A DNA stretch of 64,000 nucleotides from Sunxiuqinia sp963677175 (GCA_963677175.2 CAXXES010000001.1:1060189-1124188), one strand, 5' to 3'. Shown: positions 45,741 through 55,548, counted from the first letter of the stretch. Program-made: numbers and translations. Notes: generated by a model not told the origin, from the letters alone.

Positions 45741-45851
45741 CGAACAGAAAACTGGCACTTTTCAAACACACGAGATGATAAGTAAGAAAGGCTCACGACC
45801 CGGGCGTGGGCTCTCTTATTCGTGTGTGGGTATTGCCAGTACCTCTGTTCG
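45741..45851. other. Long imperfect palindrome at the right edge of the accessory region
   Basis: Nested arms share one axis: CGAACAGA (45741-45748)/TCTGTTCG (45844-45851), ACTGGCA (45751-45757)/TGCCAGT (45834-45840), ACACACGA (45766-45773)/TCGTGTGT (45820-45827). An inner AAGAAAGGCTCACG/CGTGGGCTCTCTT stem is near-complementary. Small unpaired bulges separate the arms, as in attC hairpins, but the ends lack the AACG box. Confidence 0.7.
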
Positions 45852-46073
45852 GTAAGTTGAGTCCGCGCCCTTTTTTGCTTTTGTTCCAGGCGCTTTCCTT
45901 TTATTACGCTCAACTTAACTACGTGGTTCATGCCTCTTTGCCAGGCATGCTTAAAGATATTTGTGGCTTAACAAAAGACAACCAGTACGATGCCTTATTT
46001 TAAACGCTTTCTTTTCCCCCGACGTGCCCCGTAAATGCACGGGCAGCATCAATGACCCCCGTCTGTAAACCTT

Positions 46074-46105
46074 CAGGGTTTTCCGAAACCCTGGGGGTTT
46101 TGGGG
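46074..46105. terminator. Hairpin before the TlpA-SusCD operon
   Basis: CAGGGTTT (46074-46081), TCCG loop, AAACCCTG (46086-46093), then GGGGTTTTGG. Terminator-like. It could end transcription entering the operon from the left. Confidence 0.5.
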
Positions 46106-46261
46106 CAACTTAAAACCTCCGGTTAAACAACAAAAAATTGTAAAAGTATGGATGCTATTTTCTGCTTCATGGCCGTGGTATGCCTTTTCTCTTGGCGAGA
46201 AGATGCGAGGGTGAGAGAGCGTGAGGGTGAGAGGGGGAGAAAGTGTGAATTCATTTATTTA

Positions 46262-46362
46262 ATAACGAACCCTTTGCGGCTTCGCGTCTTTGCGTTCAGT
46301 CTATTCGGACAACAAATCCTTTGTGGCTTCGCGTCTTTGTGTTCAATCTTCTTTTTACGAAA
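46262..46362 (+). repeat. Two direct copies of the CCTTTGYGGCTTCGCGTCTTTG repeat
   Basis: Copies begin at about 46269 and 46319 (CTTTGCGGCTTCGCGTCTTTG and the G-to-T variant). An inverted relative occurs at 27.90-27.93 kb. A widely dispersed Bacteroidota repeat, directly upstream of the TlpA gene. Confidence 0.6.
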
Positions 46363-46378
46363 CCAAAACTTAAAAATA

Positions 46379-47686
46379 ATGAGATACAAAACCAAGATTC
46401 CGGTACGATTAATCCTGTTTACAGCAGGCATGCTTTTGCATTTTGTGCATTGCAGCCCGCCCGAACAGGCCCCGGCTGGCCCCTTAAAACCGGGTGACCC
46501 GGTACCTGATCTCCTGCTAAAGGATGTGCTCAACTACCCCGGAGAAACCGCCCGCCTTTCGGACTTCGACGGCAAGCTGTTGATCCTGGACTTCTGGGCT
46601 ACCTGGTGCCACCCATGTGTTGAAGCCATCCCGCGGCTCGAACAGCTCCAGCAGGAGTTTGACGGCCAGCTCCAAATCCTGATGGTCACTTCGCAGGACA
46701 AAAGCGCGATTGCCAAGTTCTTTGCTGCCCGCAAGGTCAGCCTGCCATCGGTAACCGCAGACACAACCCTGTCCGGGCTGTTTCCCCATAACCATGTCCC
46801 CCACGAGGTGTGGATCAGGGACGGGAAAGTGGTGGCCATCACCGGCGAAGCGGAAGTCACGGCTGAAAACATCCGGGCCCAGCTCTCGGGCAACCCGGCC
46901 CAACTGGCCGAAAAGAAAAGCAATTTCGACTACGACCCGGCCCGGCCGCTGCTGGTTAACGGCAACGGCGGCCAGGCCACCGATTTGCAGTACCACTCGG
47001 TGATTACCGGCTACCTCGATGGCATTGGTGGCGGCGGGGTGTACACCGACAGCCTGAACCGCTATAAACTGAGAGCGCTGAATGGTACCGTTGTGCAGTT
47101 GTACCGCACAGCCATGCGCTACCTGGGCGATGGGAGCCTGGCGCAAGCCAACCGCTGTATCGAGGATTTCGACCGGCAGGAAGTGCTGCCTCCTCCGGGC
47201 GTAGCGGCTTATTCGCCTGCTGCCCGTGACCAGTATTACTGTTACGAGCTGATCATCCCGTCGGACCAAAAAGCGCAGGCCGGACAGCTGATGCTGGATG
47301 ACTTGAACCGCTTTTTCGGTGCCCGCTACCAGCTTCGTGCGGCCGTTGAAAAACGGACGGTCCAATGCTGGGTGCTCAAACACAGCGGCGAGCCGGAAAG
47401 GCTGCTGTCCAAAAGCTCCAGCCCCGCGGTGATCAACGATGAGCCAAACCGGCTGGTTTACCGCAAGCAGCCGTTCCAAAATTTCTATCGCGCGGTGACC
47501 GGCCTCTACAAGGATAATCCCTATCCGGTGATTGACCGCACGGGACTGACCAGCGAGATCGACATCAGCTTCCCAACCGGCCAGAAGGATATCCGCCTGT
47601 TTAGCGCTGCTGTGAAACCCTATGGACTCTACCTTGAGCAGGAACCCTGCGAAGTTGAACTGCTTGTGATTCAACAATTCGATTAA
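46379..47686 (+). CDS. TlpA-like thioredoxin lipoprotein with DUF3738-type C-terminus
   Basis: 435 residues from ATG at 46379 (the frame is open from 46148, but a lipoprotein signal LLHFVHCS starts here). The TlpA/thioredoxin domain (about 35-165) has FWATWCHPC with C77 and C80. The C-terminal half (about 180-435) ends ...PVIDRTGLTSEIDISF, the phrase typical of DUF3738/TIGR03435 proteins. It is probably a periplasmic thiol-disulfide protein tethered to a membrane. It lies 22 bp before susC, so it is likely the first gene of the same operon; the functional link is not known. Confidence 0.85.
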   Translation: MRYKTKIPVRLILFTAGMLLHFVHCSPPEQAPAGPLKPGDPVPDLLLKDVLNYPGETARLSDFDGKLLILDFWATWCHPCVEAIPRLEQLQQEFDGQLQILMVTSQDKSAIAKFFAARKVSLPSVTADTTLSGLFPHNHVPHEVWIRDGKVVAITGEAEVTAENIRAQLSGNPAQLAEKKSNFDYDPARPLLVNGNGGQATDLQYHSVITGYLDGIGGGGVYTDSLNRYKLRALNGTVVQLYRTAMRYLGDGSLAQANRCIEDFDRQEVLPPPGVAAYSPAARDQYYCYELIIPSDQKAQAGQLMLDDLNRFFGARYQLRAAVEKRTVQCWVLKHSGEPERLLSKSSSPAVINDEPNRLVYRKQPFQNFYRAVTGLYKDNPYPVIDRTGLTSEIDISFPTGQKDIRLFSAAVKPYGLYLEQEPCEVELLVIQQFD

Positions 47687-47708
47687 AAACAATTTATCCT
47701 ATCATTCT

Positions 47709-50700
47709 ATGCAAAATAAAATTCGTTGTTTACTGATCCTTGGCCTGGCCCTGGCATTGCCGGCCCGGCTGTTTGCCCAGTCAGGACATGTAACGGGCAC
47801 CGTGTTTGAAACCGGCGGAAAAGCCCTGCCCGGCGTTTACATCACCACGCCCGGCTATACCGCATCGGCCGTAACCGACAGCCTCGGCCATTTTGAGCTA
47901 GCCCTGCCTGCCGGTGAACCGTCACTCCTGGTTTCCCATGTCGGGTATTTCCGGCAAACGGTTTATGCCCCGGATGACGGAAGCCCGCTGAACATCTATC
48001 TCGAACAGGAGGTGGTCTCCATCGGCGAGGTGGTGGTTTCCACGGGCTACCAAACCCTGTCGAAGGATAAAACCCTGGGGTCCTACACCCACATTGACAA
48101 CCGGCTGGTGAACCGGGCGGTGAGCACCGACGTGCTCAGCCGCCTGGAGAACATCACCCCGGCTTTGCTCTTTGACCGCCGCTTTGACGGTTCGCCCTCG
48201 CTGAGTATCCGCGGGCAGAGTACCATCCAGTCGGAGGAAAGCCCGCTGGTGATTGTCGACAACTTCCCCTATGAAGGGGATCTGGACAACCTGAACCCGA
48301 ACGATATTGAGGGCATCACCATTTTGAAGGATGCCGCTGCCGCTTCCATTTGGGGCGTACGTGCCGGTAACGGGGTGATTGTGATTACCACCAAAAAAGG
48401 CCGGTTGGAGCAGCCTATGACTATTCAAATTAACAACAGCGTGACCATTGGCCGCAAGCCGGATGTGTTCGACAACCCGCAGTTTCTGAATGCTTCGGAT
48501 TTTATTGATGTGGAACAAAGCCTGTTTGATCAAAACTATTACACCTGGATGGAGGATTACTCTGCGCAGCCCGCTATGTCGCCGGTGGTGGAGCTGTTGA
48601 TTGCCCGCCGCGACGGGCAGATCAGCGAAACGGAAGCCCAGGCGCAGCTGGACCGGTACCGGCAGCTGGATGTACGCCGGGACTTTAGCAAATACCTGTA
48701 CCAAAACAGTGTCAACCGCCAGCATTCCTTTTCCATGAAAGGAGGCGGATCAGCGGTCAGCTATTACCTAAGCGGCGGACTGGACCAAAACCAGGAGAAC
48801 CTGGTACGAAACGAGCTGGACCGGGTCACGGTCAACTCCATGCTGACTTATCATCCCACAGCTTTGCTGGAGATTTCATCGGGTATCCAGTATTCCCACA
48901 GTAAACAATCGCAAAACAACGGCGGAAGCGCCACAATAACCAGCGGGGGAACTTACGGCCTTTACCCCTATGCCCGCCTGGCGGATGATAACGGGAACCC
49001 GCTGGCGGTGGTGCGTGATTACAACACGGCCTATGTGGGCCAGGCGCAGGCCAACGGCTTGTTGGACTGGTCGTATGTCCCCTTGCAGGAGCTGGAAAAC
49101 AAGGATTACACGGTCCAAACGGATGATATCCGGATCAACACAGCGGTTAACTACCGCCTGGTTTCCTGGCTCAAAGTGGAGGGCCGCTACCAGTATGAAA
49201 ACCAGGACCGGCATATTCGTGATTTTCAGAGCCAGGAACTGTATTACACGCGCAATATGATCAACCAGTATGCTTATACCGACGGGGATGGCACCCTGCA
49301 GTTTCCCGTTCCCAAGGGCGGCATCCTGGATAACAGCTACCTGTCCCTTGTTTCGCATTCGGGCAGAGCCCAGCTTAATGTGGACAAGAACTGGGGTGAC
49401 CGTCACCGGCTCAGTGTGCTGGCCGGAACGGAAGTCCGGCAGGCCCGCACCACCGGCCTGTCGGACCGGGTGTATGGCTACAGCGATGAGCTGCTGACCA
49501 CCTCGCGGGTGGACTATACCACCAGCTACCTGCTCTCGCCCACAGGGTCAACAGCCACCATTCCCAACCGGTCTTCCTTAACGTACCTGACGGACCGGAA
49601 CCGGTCATACTACGGCAACCTGTCTTACACTTTACACGGACGTTATATGCTCACGGCAAGTGCCCGGAAAGATGAATCCAACCTGTTTGGGGTGGATGCC
49701 AACAACAAGGGCGTACCGCTGTGGTCAGCCGGTGTGGGCTGGCAGATCAGCTCCGAAGCATTCTACCCGCTAAAGGACTGGCTGCCGGTGCTGAAACTGC
49801 GAAGCACGTACGGTTACAGCGGAAATGTCAACAAGTCGCTCACGGCTTATGCCACGGGATATTATTACACCAATTCGGTGACCGGCCTGCCTTATGTGCA
49901 GGTGATGACCCCGCCCAACCCGAACCTGCGGTGGGAGAAAGTCAAAATGGCCAACTTCGGAATTGACTTTGAAAGCAAAAACCATTTGCTGTCGGGCAGT
50001 ATTGAATACTACCTTAAGCGGGGCGATGACCTGATTGGCCGCGCGCCGCTGGACCCTACCATCGGTTACAGTGTGGGCGGGCGAAACGAGTTTATCGGCA
50101 ACAACTCGGCCCTGAAGGGACAGGGACTGGATGTGCAACTGAACGTGCATAAAAGCATCGGGCAATTGAACTGGACCACTCAGTTGCTGTACAGCAAGGC
50201 GACCAATAAGATTACCCGCTACGATTATGAGAGTAACACGATCTCAAGCTACTTCTCCTCCATTGCCACCCCTGTGCCGGGAAACCCGCGCTACAGCCTT
50301 TACAGTTTGGAATGGGCGGGGCTGGACCCACAGACCGGCGATCCGCAGATCTACCTGGACGGGGAAGTCACCAAAGATTACGCCTCCATCCTGTCCAACC
50401 TGACGGTGGAAGATTTGGTTTACAGCGGCCCGGCGCTGCCCACCGATTTTGGTTCGCTGCGCAACAACTTCCGGCTGGGGGATTTTACCGTGGGTTTTAC
50501 CATCAGCTACAAGTTCGGGTATTATTTCCGCCGACCGTCGCTGAGCTACTCGGCACTCTTTAACAACTGGATTGGCCATGAAGAGTACAGCGGGCGTTGG
50601 ATGAAGCCGGGGGATGAGTTGGTCACCCAGGTACCGTCAATGCCCGTGGCGGGAACCAGCAGCTCGCGTGATTTTGTCTACAACCATGCCGATATCCTGG

Positions 50701-50924
50701 TGGAAAAAGGCGACCATATCCGTTTCCAGGATATCAACGTCTCCTATGACTTGCAGCACTCCAGGCACCGGTGGCTTCCCTTCAGCAAGGTATCGGTGTA
50801 CGGCTATGTGAACCAGCTCGGCATCATCTGGCGGGCCAACAAGCAGGGGCTCGACCCGGACTATATCTTCCGGCTGTACCCGGCTTCGCCAACGTATTCA
50901 TTCGGTATTAACATCACACTTTAA
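47709..50924 (+). CDS. SusC/RagA-family TonB-dependent outer-membrane transporter
   Basis: 1,071 residues. The signal peptide ends near LFAQS, then a CarboxypepD_reg-like beta domain (GHVTGTVFETGGKALPGV), the TonB box/plug region with DVLSRLENITPALLF and VRAGNGVIVITTKKG, and a long beta-barrel with TonB-dependent repeats ending SFGINITL with aromatic content. It forms the outer-membrane pore of a SusCD pair and imports a glycan, peptide or other nutrient by TonB energy. The substrate is unknown. 6 bp upstream of susD. Confidence 0.95.
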   Translation: MQNKIRCLLILGLALALPARLFAQSGHVTGTVFETGGKALPGVYITTPGYTASAVTDSLGHFELALPAGEPSLLVSHVGYFRQTVYAPDDGSPLNIYLEQEVVSIGEVVVSTGYQTLSKDKTLGSYTHIDNRLVNRAVSTDVLSRLENITPALLFDRRFDGSPSLSIRGQSTIQSEESPLVIVDNFPYEGDLDNLNPNDIEGITILKDAAAASIWGVRAGNGVIVITTKKGRLEQPMTIQINNSVTIGRKPDVFDNPQFLNASDFIDVEQSLFDQNYYTWMEDYSAQPAMSPVVELLIARRDGQISETEAQAQLDRYRQLDVRRDFSKYLYQNSVNRQHSFSMKGGGSAVSYYLSGGLDQNQENLVRNELDRVTVNSMLTYHPTALLEISSGIQYSHSKQSQNNGGSATITSGGTYGLYPYARLADDNGNPLAVVRDYNTAYVGQAQANGLLDWSYVPLQELENKDYTVQTDDIRINTAVNYRLVSWLKVEGRYQYENQDRHIRDFQSQELYYTRNMINQYAYTDGDGTLQFPVPKGGILDNSYLSLVSHSGRAQLNVDKNWGDRHRLSVLAGTEVRQARTTGLSDRVYGYSDELLTTSRVDYTTSYLLSPTGSTATIPNRSSLTYLTDRNRSYYGNLSYTLHGRYMLTASARKDESNLFGVDANNKGVPLWSAGVGWQISSEAFYPLKDWLPVLKLRSTYGYSGNVNKSLTAYATGYYYTNSVTGLPYVQVMTPPNPNLRWEKVKMANFGIDFESKNHLLSGSIEYYLKRGDDLIGRAPLDPTIGYSVGGRNEFIGNNSALKGQGLDVQLNVHKSIGQLNWTTQLLYSKATNKITRYDYESNTISSYFSSIATPVPGNPRYSLYSLEWAGLDPQTGDPQIYLDGEVTKDYASILSNLTVEDLVYSGPALPTDFGSLRNNFRLGDFTVGFTISYKFGYYFRRPSLSYSALFNNWIGHEEYSGRWMKPGDELVTQVPSMPVAGTSSSRDFVYNHADILVEKGDHIRFQDINVSYDLQHSRHRWLPFSKVSVYGYVNQLGIIWRANKQGLDPDYIFRLYPASPTYSFGINITL

Positions 50925-50930
50925 TTAATT

Positions 50931-52286
50931 ATGAGATACTTAACACCATTATTCTTCCTGTTTTTACTGGGCCTGCTGGCCTGCAGCGACGACTTTCTGG
51001 ACAGCAAACCGGATAAAAAACTGGTCGTTCCATCCACCCTGGACGACTTGCAGGCCATGCTCGATTATTTTGAGGTCCACAATGCCAACCTACCCGGCAT
51101 GGGCGAGCTGTCATCGGACGGTTATTATATGCTGTTTGACCGCTGGAACGGCTTGTCTTCCCCGTATATGAAAAACGGCTATGTCTGGGCCAAAGAGATC
51201 TGGGAAGGCTCCGTTTCCATTGACTGGAACAACCGCTACCAACAGGTCTTTTATGCCAATTATGTGCTGGAAGGGCTGGCGGAGCTCGATCCGTCCGCTG
51301 AGCCTGTCCGCTGGGACCAGCTGAAAGGCAGTGCCCTGTTTCACCGGGCCCATGCTTTTTACCAGCTGTCCCAGCTGTTTTGTGCCCCCTACGACAAGTC
51401 CGGCTCCAACGAAGGCTACGGGCTCCCGTTGCGCTTAACTTCAGATCTGAACGTCCATGTTGGCCGGGCGACGGTGCAGGAAACCTACGACCGGGTCCTG
51501 GCTGACCTGCTGGATGCCCTGGAGTTGTTGCCGGAATCTGACCCTTATAAAACCCGGCCAGTAAAAGCTGCGGCCTGCGCCCTGCTCTCGCGGGTGTACC
51601 TGACCATGCAGGATTACGGCAAGGCCCTGGAATATGCTGACCGGACCCTTGACGCCGGCTATGAGCTGATTGATTTTAACAGCCTCAATACCGAAGCCTC
51701 GTACCCGATGGAGCGGTATAACAGCGAAGTGATTTTTCACAGTCGCATGACCCGCTACTCAACCCTGGCGAGCTCGCGGCTGATTATGGATTCAACCTTG
51801 TTTCGTTCGTATGCAGCGGATGATATCCGCAGAGCGGCCTGGTTCCGGACGGTAAGCGGGAATTATACTTTTAAAGGAAGCTATGACGGTTCGCTGCAAA
51901 TCTTCAACGGGCTGGCCATCGACGAATGTTACCTCACCAAAGCAGAATGTCTGGCCCGCCAGGGGCTGGTGGAGGAGGCCATCAATACCCTGAATGACCT
52001 TTTGGTTACCCGCTATGAAACAGGAAGTTACACGCCGCTGAGCGTTACGGACCAGCAGGAAGCCCTGTCCGTGATCCTTCAGGAAAGAAGAAAGGAGCTG
52101 CTGTTTCGCGGAATCCGGTGGATGGATTTAAGGCGGCTGAACCTGGAACCTTCCACCGCAACAACGCTGTACCGGAACCTGGACGGAACGCTTTACCAGT
52201 TGGAGCCTAACAGCCCCAACTACATCTTACCTATTGCCGATGATGTGATCCAACTCTCCAATATCCCCCAGAACATCCGGGAATAG
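50931..52286 (+). CDS. SusD/RagB-family surface lipoprotein
   Basis: 451 residues with lipoprotein signal (LLGLLACSDD, Cys about 18). TPR-like helical SusD fold: HRAHAFYQLSQLF, AALSRVYLTMQDYGKALEYAD-type helices and the C-terminal ERRKELLFRGIRWMDLRRL. It binds the substrate on the cell surface and caps the SusC pore. Last gene of the operon that starts with the TlpA-like protein. A terminator follows at 52453. Confidence 0.95.
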   Translation: MRYLTPLFFLFLLGLLACSDDFLDSKPDKKLVVPSTLDDLQAMLDYFEVHNANLPGMGELSSDGYYMLFDRWNGLSSPYMKNGYVWAKEIWEGSVSIDWNNRYQQVFYANYVLEGLAELDPSAEPVRWDQLKGSALFHRAHAFYQLSQLFCAPYDKSGSNEGYGLPLRLTSDLNVHVGRATVQETYDRVLADLLDALELLPESDPYKTRPVKAAACALLSRVYLTMQDYGKALEYADRTLDAGYELIDFNSLNTEASYPMERYNSEVIFHSRMTRYSTLASSRLIMDSTLFRSYAADDIRRAAWFRTVSGNYTFKGSYDGSLQIFNGLAIDECYLTKAECLARQGLVEEAINTLNDLLVTRYETGSYTPLSVTDQQEALSVILQERRKELLFRGIRWMDLRRLNLEPSTATTLYRNLDGTLYQLEPNSPNYILPIADDVIQLSNIPQNIRE

Positions 52287-52452
52287 GGTAATTTGACCCA
52301 CCCAGGGCAGCTGCGCTGCCCTTCCCTCCCTGCAAAAGCAAGGAGGGAGGAGCCCTGCAAGCAGGGCTTCGGGCGGGTCAATAACAACCGGTAGCAGCTT
52401 CTCAAAAACAAACCCGGGAGGTTGCGATCCCGGGTTTAAGTTTAGCAGCAAA

Positions 52453-52481
52453 AGGCGCCCCCCTTCAGGGCGTCTTTTTTT
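52453..52481 (+). terminator. Rho-independent terminator after susD
   Basis: Stem AGGCGCCC (52453-52460)/GGGCGTCT (52468-52475) with one G-T pair, followed by a run of T to 52481. A second hairpin, AAACCCGGGA/TCCCGGGTTT (52410-52419/52428-52437), lies just upstream. Confidence 0.8.
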
Positions 52482-52485
52482 AGGC

Positions 52486-52788
52486 TCAGTCCTTCGAGCG
52501 GAAATCGATGTGATTGTCCACTTCCGAAGCTTTTACCTGGCGTACACCACCAATAATCTCTGTTTGGCTTTCATTGTACTCCCGGGCACAATCAGGATCT
52601 TCCAGCTTCTCGGGACAAAGGTCATCCGGGCTGGACACCTGGGTGGTGGTCACACTTTTTCCTGATGCATCCATCAAAAACCAATACGTGGAGGACGATT
52701 CCGCCTTGCTATTGTTTGAAATCACAAAAGCGCTTGCAGTCAATACCATGACCACAGCAATCAAAATTAATGCATACTTTTTCATCAT
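52486..52788 (-). CDS. DUF6520-type small exported protein
   Basis: 100 residues with an N-terminal signal or anchor helix (KKYALILIAVVMVLTASAF). The short mature part contains CPEKLEDPDCAREY, whose two Cys may form a disulfide. It resembles DUF6520 proteins, small exported Bacteroidota peptides often near SusCD loci. Convergent with susD. Confidence 0.7.
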   Translation of the reverse strand: MMKKYALILIAVVMVLTASAFVISNNSKAESSSTYWFLMDASGKSVTTTQVSSPDDLCPEKLEDPDCAREYNESQTEIIGGVRQVKASEVDNHIDFRSKD

Positions 52789-53100
52789 GCTTGTATTTAA
52801 ATTTTAAAAATGATTTTGATTTGAAACTTCCACTTTGGCGGGAAACACCTGTACCGGCAACCCATCGGACCAACCGGCACCCTGAAGCATATTGGCGGGA
52901 AAACCCCGCCGGAAGACGGCCAGTTGCCATAGGTTTTGCTTTCGGGCGTTCGCTCCGGGGGAATAGACAGGGGCCTGCCGGGCAGCGGTGAACCGGCCCG
53001 CTGCAACGCAATAAAAAAACCTGGCTTGACTTGCTCCACGCCCCATCTTTTTACAGTTTTTGTCCTGTTGTAAATGTAGTGGAGCCAATTTTCTTTCTAC

Positions 53101-53175
53101 TGAACCTGGATTCAGAAACACCTGAACCTAAATTCAGAAATGAATGAACTTCATGCACAAATTCATTTAACCTGA
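53101..53175. repeat. 22-bp degenerate array outside the accessory region
   Basis: TGAACC-type cores at 53101, 53123, 53145 and 53167, always 22 bp apart, with inner ATTCAGAAA. No gene is supported in 52789-53234. Confidence 0.65.
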
Positions 53176-53234
53176 GGCAACAAGAAATCGTCAAAGAGGC
53201 CTGATTCCGGCTCGGAGATCAGGAAACACCTAAG

Positions 53235-53846
53235 TCAGGGGTGCCCCCGCCTCCTGATCATTTTTGTGAGCGTTTGCGGAGTAATATTCAGATAAGAAGC
53301 GATGATTTCTTTGGGCAGGCTTAACTCGATGCCCGGATGTGTTTTCAGCAAGCGCCGGTAACGCTCCCAGGGCGAAGCGCCGACGAGCTCGCGGGCCCGC
53401 TGCGCATGGTGATAAACGTATTGCAACGAAATGCACCGGCTGAAAACCTCCGCTTCGGGAAAGGCTTTATAAATATCTTCCAACTGCCTATATGAGATGG
53501 AGACCAACAGGGCGCCCGGCATTACCTCGATATTGACATCCGACACCCTACGTTGAAAAAAGCTGACCGGGTCACAGACAATACTTTGCTCCTTCCAGAT
53601 CATGGAGGTCAGTTCCCTGCCTGTTTGATCGTCAATGTAGAAACACCGTGCAATGCCCCTTTCTACAAAGTACATGTAATCCGAAATATGGCCCGTATTT
53701 AACAACAAATAACGGTGACGATGTTCCGTAATGGCCAGCCGCTCATCCAGGGCGGTTGTCAACCGTGTTCTGTAATGTTTGTCGGTTAGTGCCTCGGGCA
53801 AGGTGCTCAATCTGAAAATAACATCATACAAGTGGTGTGTTTCCAT
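53235..53846 (-). CDS. Crp/Fnr-family transcription regulator
   Basis: 203 residues: cyclic-nucleotide-binding-like beta-roll (about 30-125; YMYFVERGIARCFYID) and C-terminal HTH (about 150-195; LSLPKEIIASYLNITPQTLTKM). No redox Cys cluster is seen, so it is of the general Bacteroidota Crp type and not an Fnr oxygen sensor. It may control genes around it; no target box was fixed. Confidence 0.9.
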   Translation of the reverse strand: METHHLYDVIFRLSTLPEALTDKHYRTRLTTALDERLAITEHRHRYLLLNTGHISDYMYFVERGIARCFYIDDQTGRELTSMIWKEQSIVCDPVSFFQRRVSDVNIEVMPGALLVSISYRQLEDIYKAFPEAEVFSRCISLQYVYHHAQRARELVGASPWERYRRLLKTHPGIELSLPKEIIASYLNITPQTLTKMIRRRGHP

Positions 53847-54829
53847 TTTTAGCTATTGTTGTTTCTTCGGAATTGCCCGTCCCCGGGACAAGTTGACCCA
53901 CCCCGGGCGCACTTTGTTTGCCCGACCCTCCCTATGAATAGCCTTTATACACAAATATGATGGGGTCACAAGAACTATTAAATTTATAGGCTTCTCCGAG
54001 AGAAACCGATTACCCCAACGGGGTTAAACAACAAGTGTGCAGGGTGGAGTGAAACGGAACCCGGGGTTGAAATGCGCGACATCAAACAAGGCGCAATCAC
54101 CCGGCATTTTGAATGCTCCCAGCCAGCATGCCGCATAGCAAAACGTTTGTTTGTTCTCAATGCTTCTTTGTCCTCATGCCGGACGGGCACATCCTTTTCC
54201 ATTCGATGAAAAGGATGCAAAAATCTTGTCAAAGTGATCCTTCTCCCCGCCTCAGGATTTTTTCTTTCCTCCGGCAGCTGCCGGACGGATATCTGCCAAA
54301 ACTTGTCCGGCCACTGACGGAAATCCTTCCCGCCAACGCCGGCCCGGGCGACTTTGACGGCCTACGTTGCTTTCGCCTATCGGCGAAATGGGGGGCTTAA
54401 GGATAGACACATTTCCGTTAGGTTCCATCTTCTGTTTATTCTAAAAAAGTCCAGTCAAGTGAGGATCAAAACTCATCGAGTTGTGTATAAGAGTTAGCTA
54501 TGAATAGGGAGGGAAAAGCCCTGCTTGCAGGGCTTAGGGAGGGTCATTTCTTTTGTTCATTGAATGTTGATTGTTCAATATTGGCAATTTTACATTTCAA
54601 CCATCATCAAAAACTGCGTCTATTCATCATCATCTTCTTTGCGTCTTCATGTTTCAACCCCCTCATTTTCTGCTCTCTTCAAAACACCTGGCTAAGCGGC
54701 GCATGAATTTGCTACTGTTTTCAACCGCATGGGAGAGTGGACGTTTACAGGTTTTATAGGAGGCCGGTTGCACGCCTGGCTTGGGGCAGCCGCAAAGCCT
54801 CGATTGGGATAGCGGTGCCCCCTACCCTC
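53847..54829. other. About 1-kb spacer with dispersed repeat fragments
   Basis: Pieces of elements seen elsewhere: CCCCAACGGGGTTAAACAAC and GGAACCCGGGGTT near 54.01-54.07, CGATGAAAAGGATGCAA at 54.2 (also 27.61), and GCCCTGCTTGCAGGGCTTAG at 54.52 (also 52.35). No gene supported. Confidence 0.6.
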
Positions 54830-55546
54830 TTATCGCACTACCTGCCCAATGACTATCAACTGCGATGCGGTTTGGAAGCCATGTTTGGCCAAACGTTCCC
54901 TAAAAAGTGGCAGCAGCTCTTTCTTTTGTTCGTACTCTGGGCGACCCTGAAGTTCTTCGAGCAGGCTGGCCATTTGCCGGTACTTGTCATCCAGAAAAAG
55001 TTCTTCCCGGTTTACCGTCTTCATTTTTAAGTGAAGAAATGAATCAACCACATCAAGCTCGTTTTCCTGAATGATTGCCAGGATTTCCTCTGGAGTCCAG
55101 GTCTCGTGGTGAGTGATGCCGTGCAGCCGGTCGACAAACGATTTGAAATGATGCAGCATGCGCTGATTTTCCTGCGCCGGACTTAGCTCCCCGTTCGAAA
55201 TTTCGTTGATCAGCAGCCAGCCGTCGGGTTTCACCACCCGTTTCATTTCGATAAAGGTTTGCTCAATATTCTCAAGGTGGTGCAAAGCATTGGACAGGCC
55301 CACAACCTCAAAGGTGTTGTCCTCAAACTGGAGTTGCTCGCCACTCATACAAATAAACTCAATATGTTCCTGCGGAAATCGGGCTCGGGCTTCTTTCAGC
55401 CATTGTTCTCCCGGGTCGATTCCGGTTAGCCTGGCTTTTCCTTCAAAGGTGGTGTCAAGCAATTTGATGAAATCGCCCGATCCGCAACCTACGTCCAGAA
55501 CGTGGGCAACGGGCTTATCGCTGAAAAAATGCTGTAGTCGTTTCAT
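54830..55546 (-). CDS. Class I SAM-dependent methyltransferase
   Basis: 238 residues. The SAM-binding motif is HVLDVGCGSGDF (about 15-26), with the acidic ITGIDPGEQ after strand 2 and the VVGLSNALHHLEN post-motif (about 81-93), a MenG/UbiE-like pattern. Cytoplasmic. The substrate is not evident. It starts 2 bp after the TauE/SafE gene, so the two are co-transcribed. Confidence 0.88.
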   Translation of the reverse strand: MKRLQHFFSDKPVAHVLDVGCGSGDFIKLLDTTFEGKARLTGIDPGEQWLKEARARFPQEHIEFICMSGEQLQFEDNTFEVVGLSNALHHLENIEQTFIEMKRVVKPDGWLLINEISNGELSPAQENQRMLHHFKSFVDRLHGITHHETWTPEEILAIIQENELDVVDSFLHLKMKTVNREELFLDDKYRQMASLLEELQGRPEYEQKKELLPLFRERLAKHGFQTASQLIVIGQVVR

Positions 55547-55548
55547 AG

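Noticed and set aside
46148..46378. Extended N-terminus of the TlpA-like protein
   Set aside because: It would translate a dispersed non-coding repeat; a proper lipoprotein signal starts at 46379.
46517..47692. 391-codon antisense frame opposite the TlpA gene
   Set aside because: A shadow of GC-rich coding sequence; no domain features, and the plus-strand protein is secure.
47922..48725. 267-codon antisense frame inside susC
   Set aside because: Shadow frame in a long high-GC gene; no independent support.
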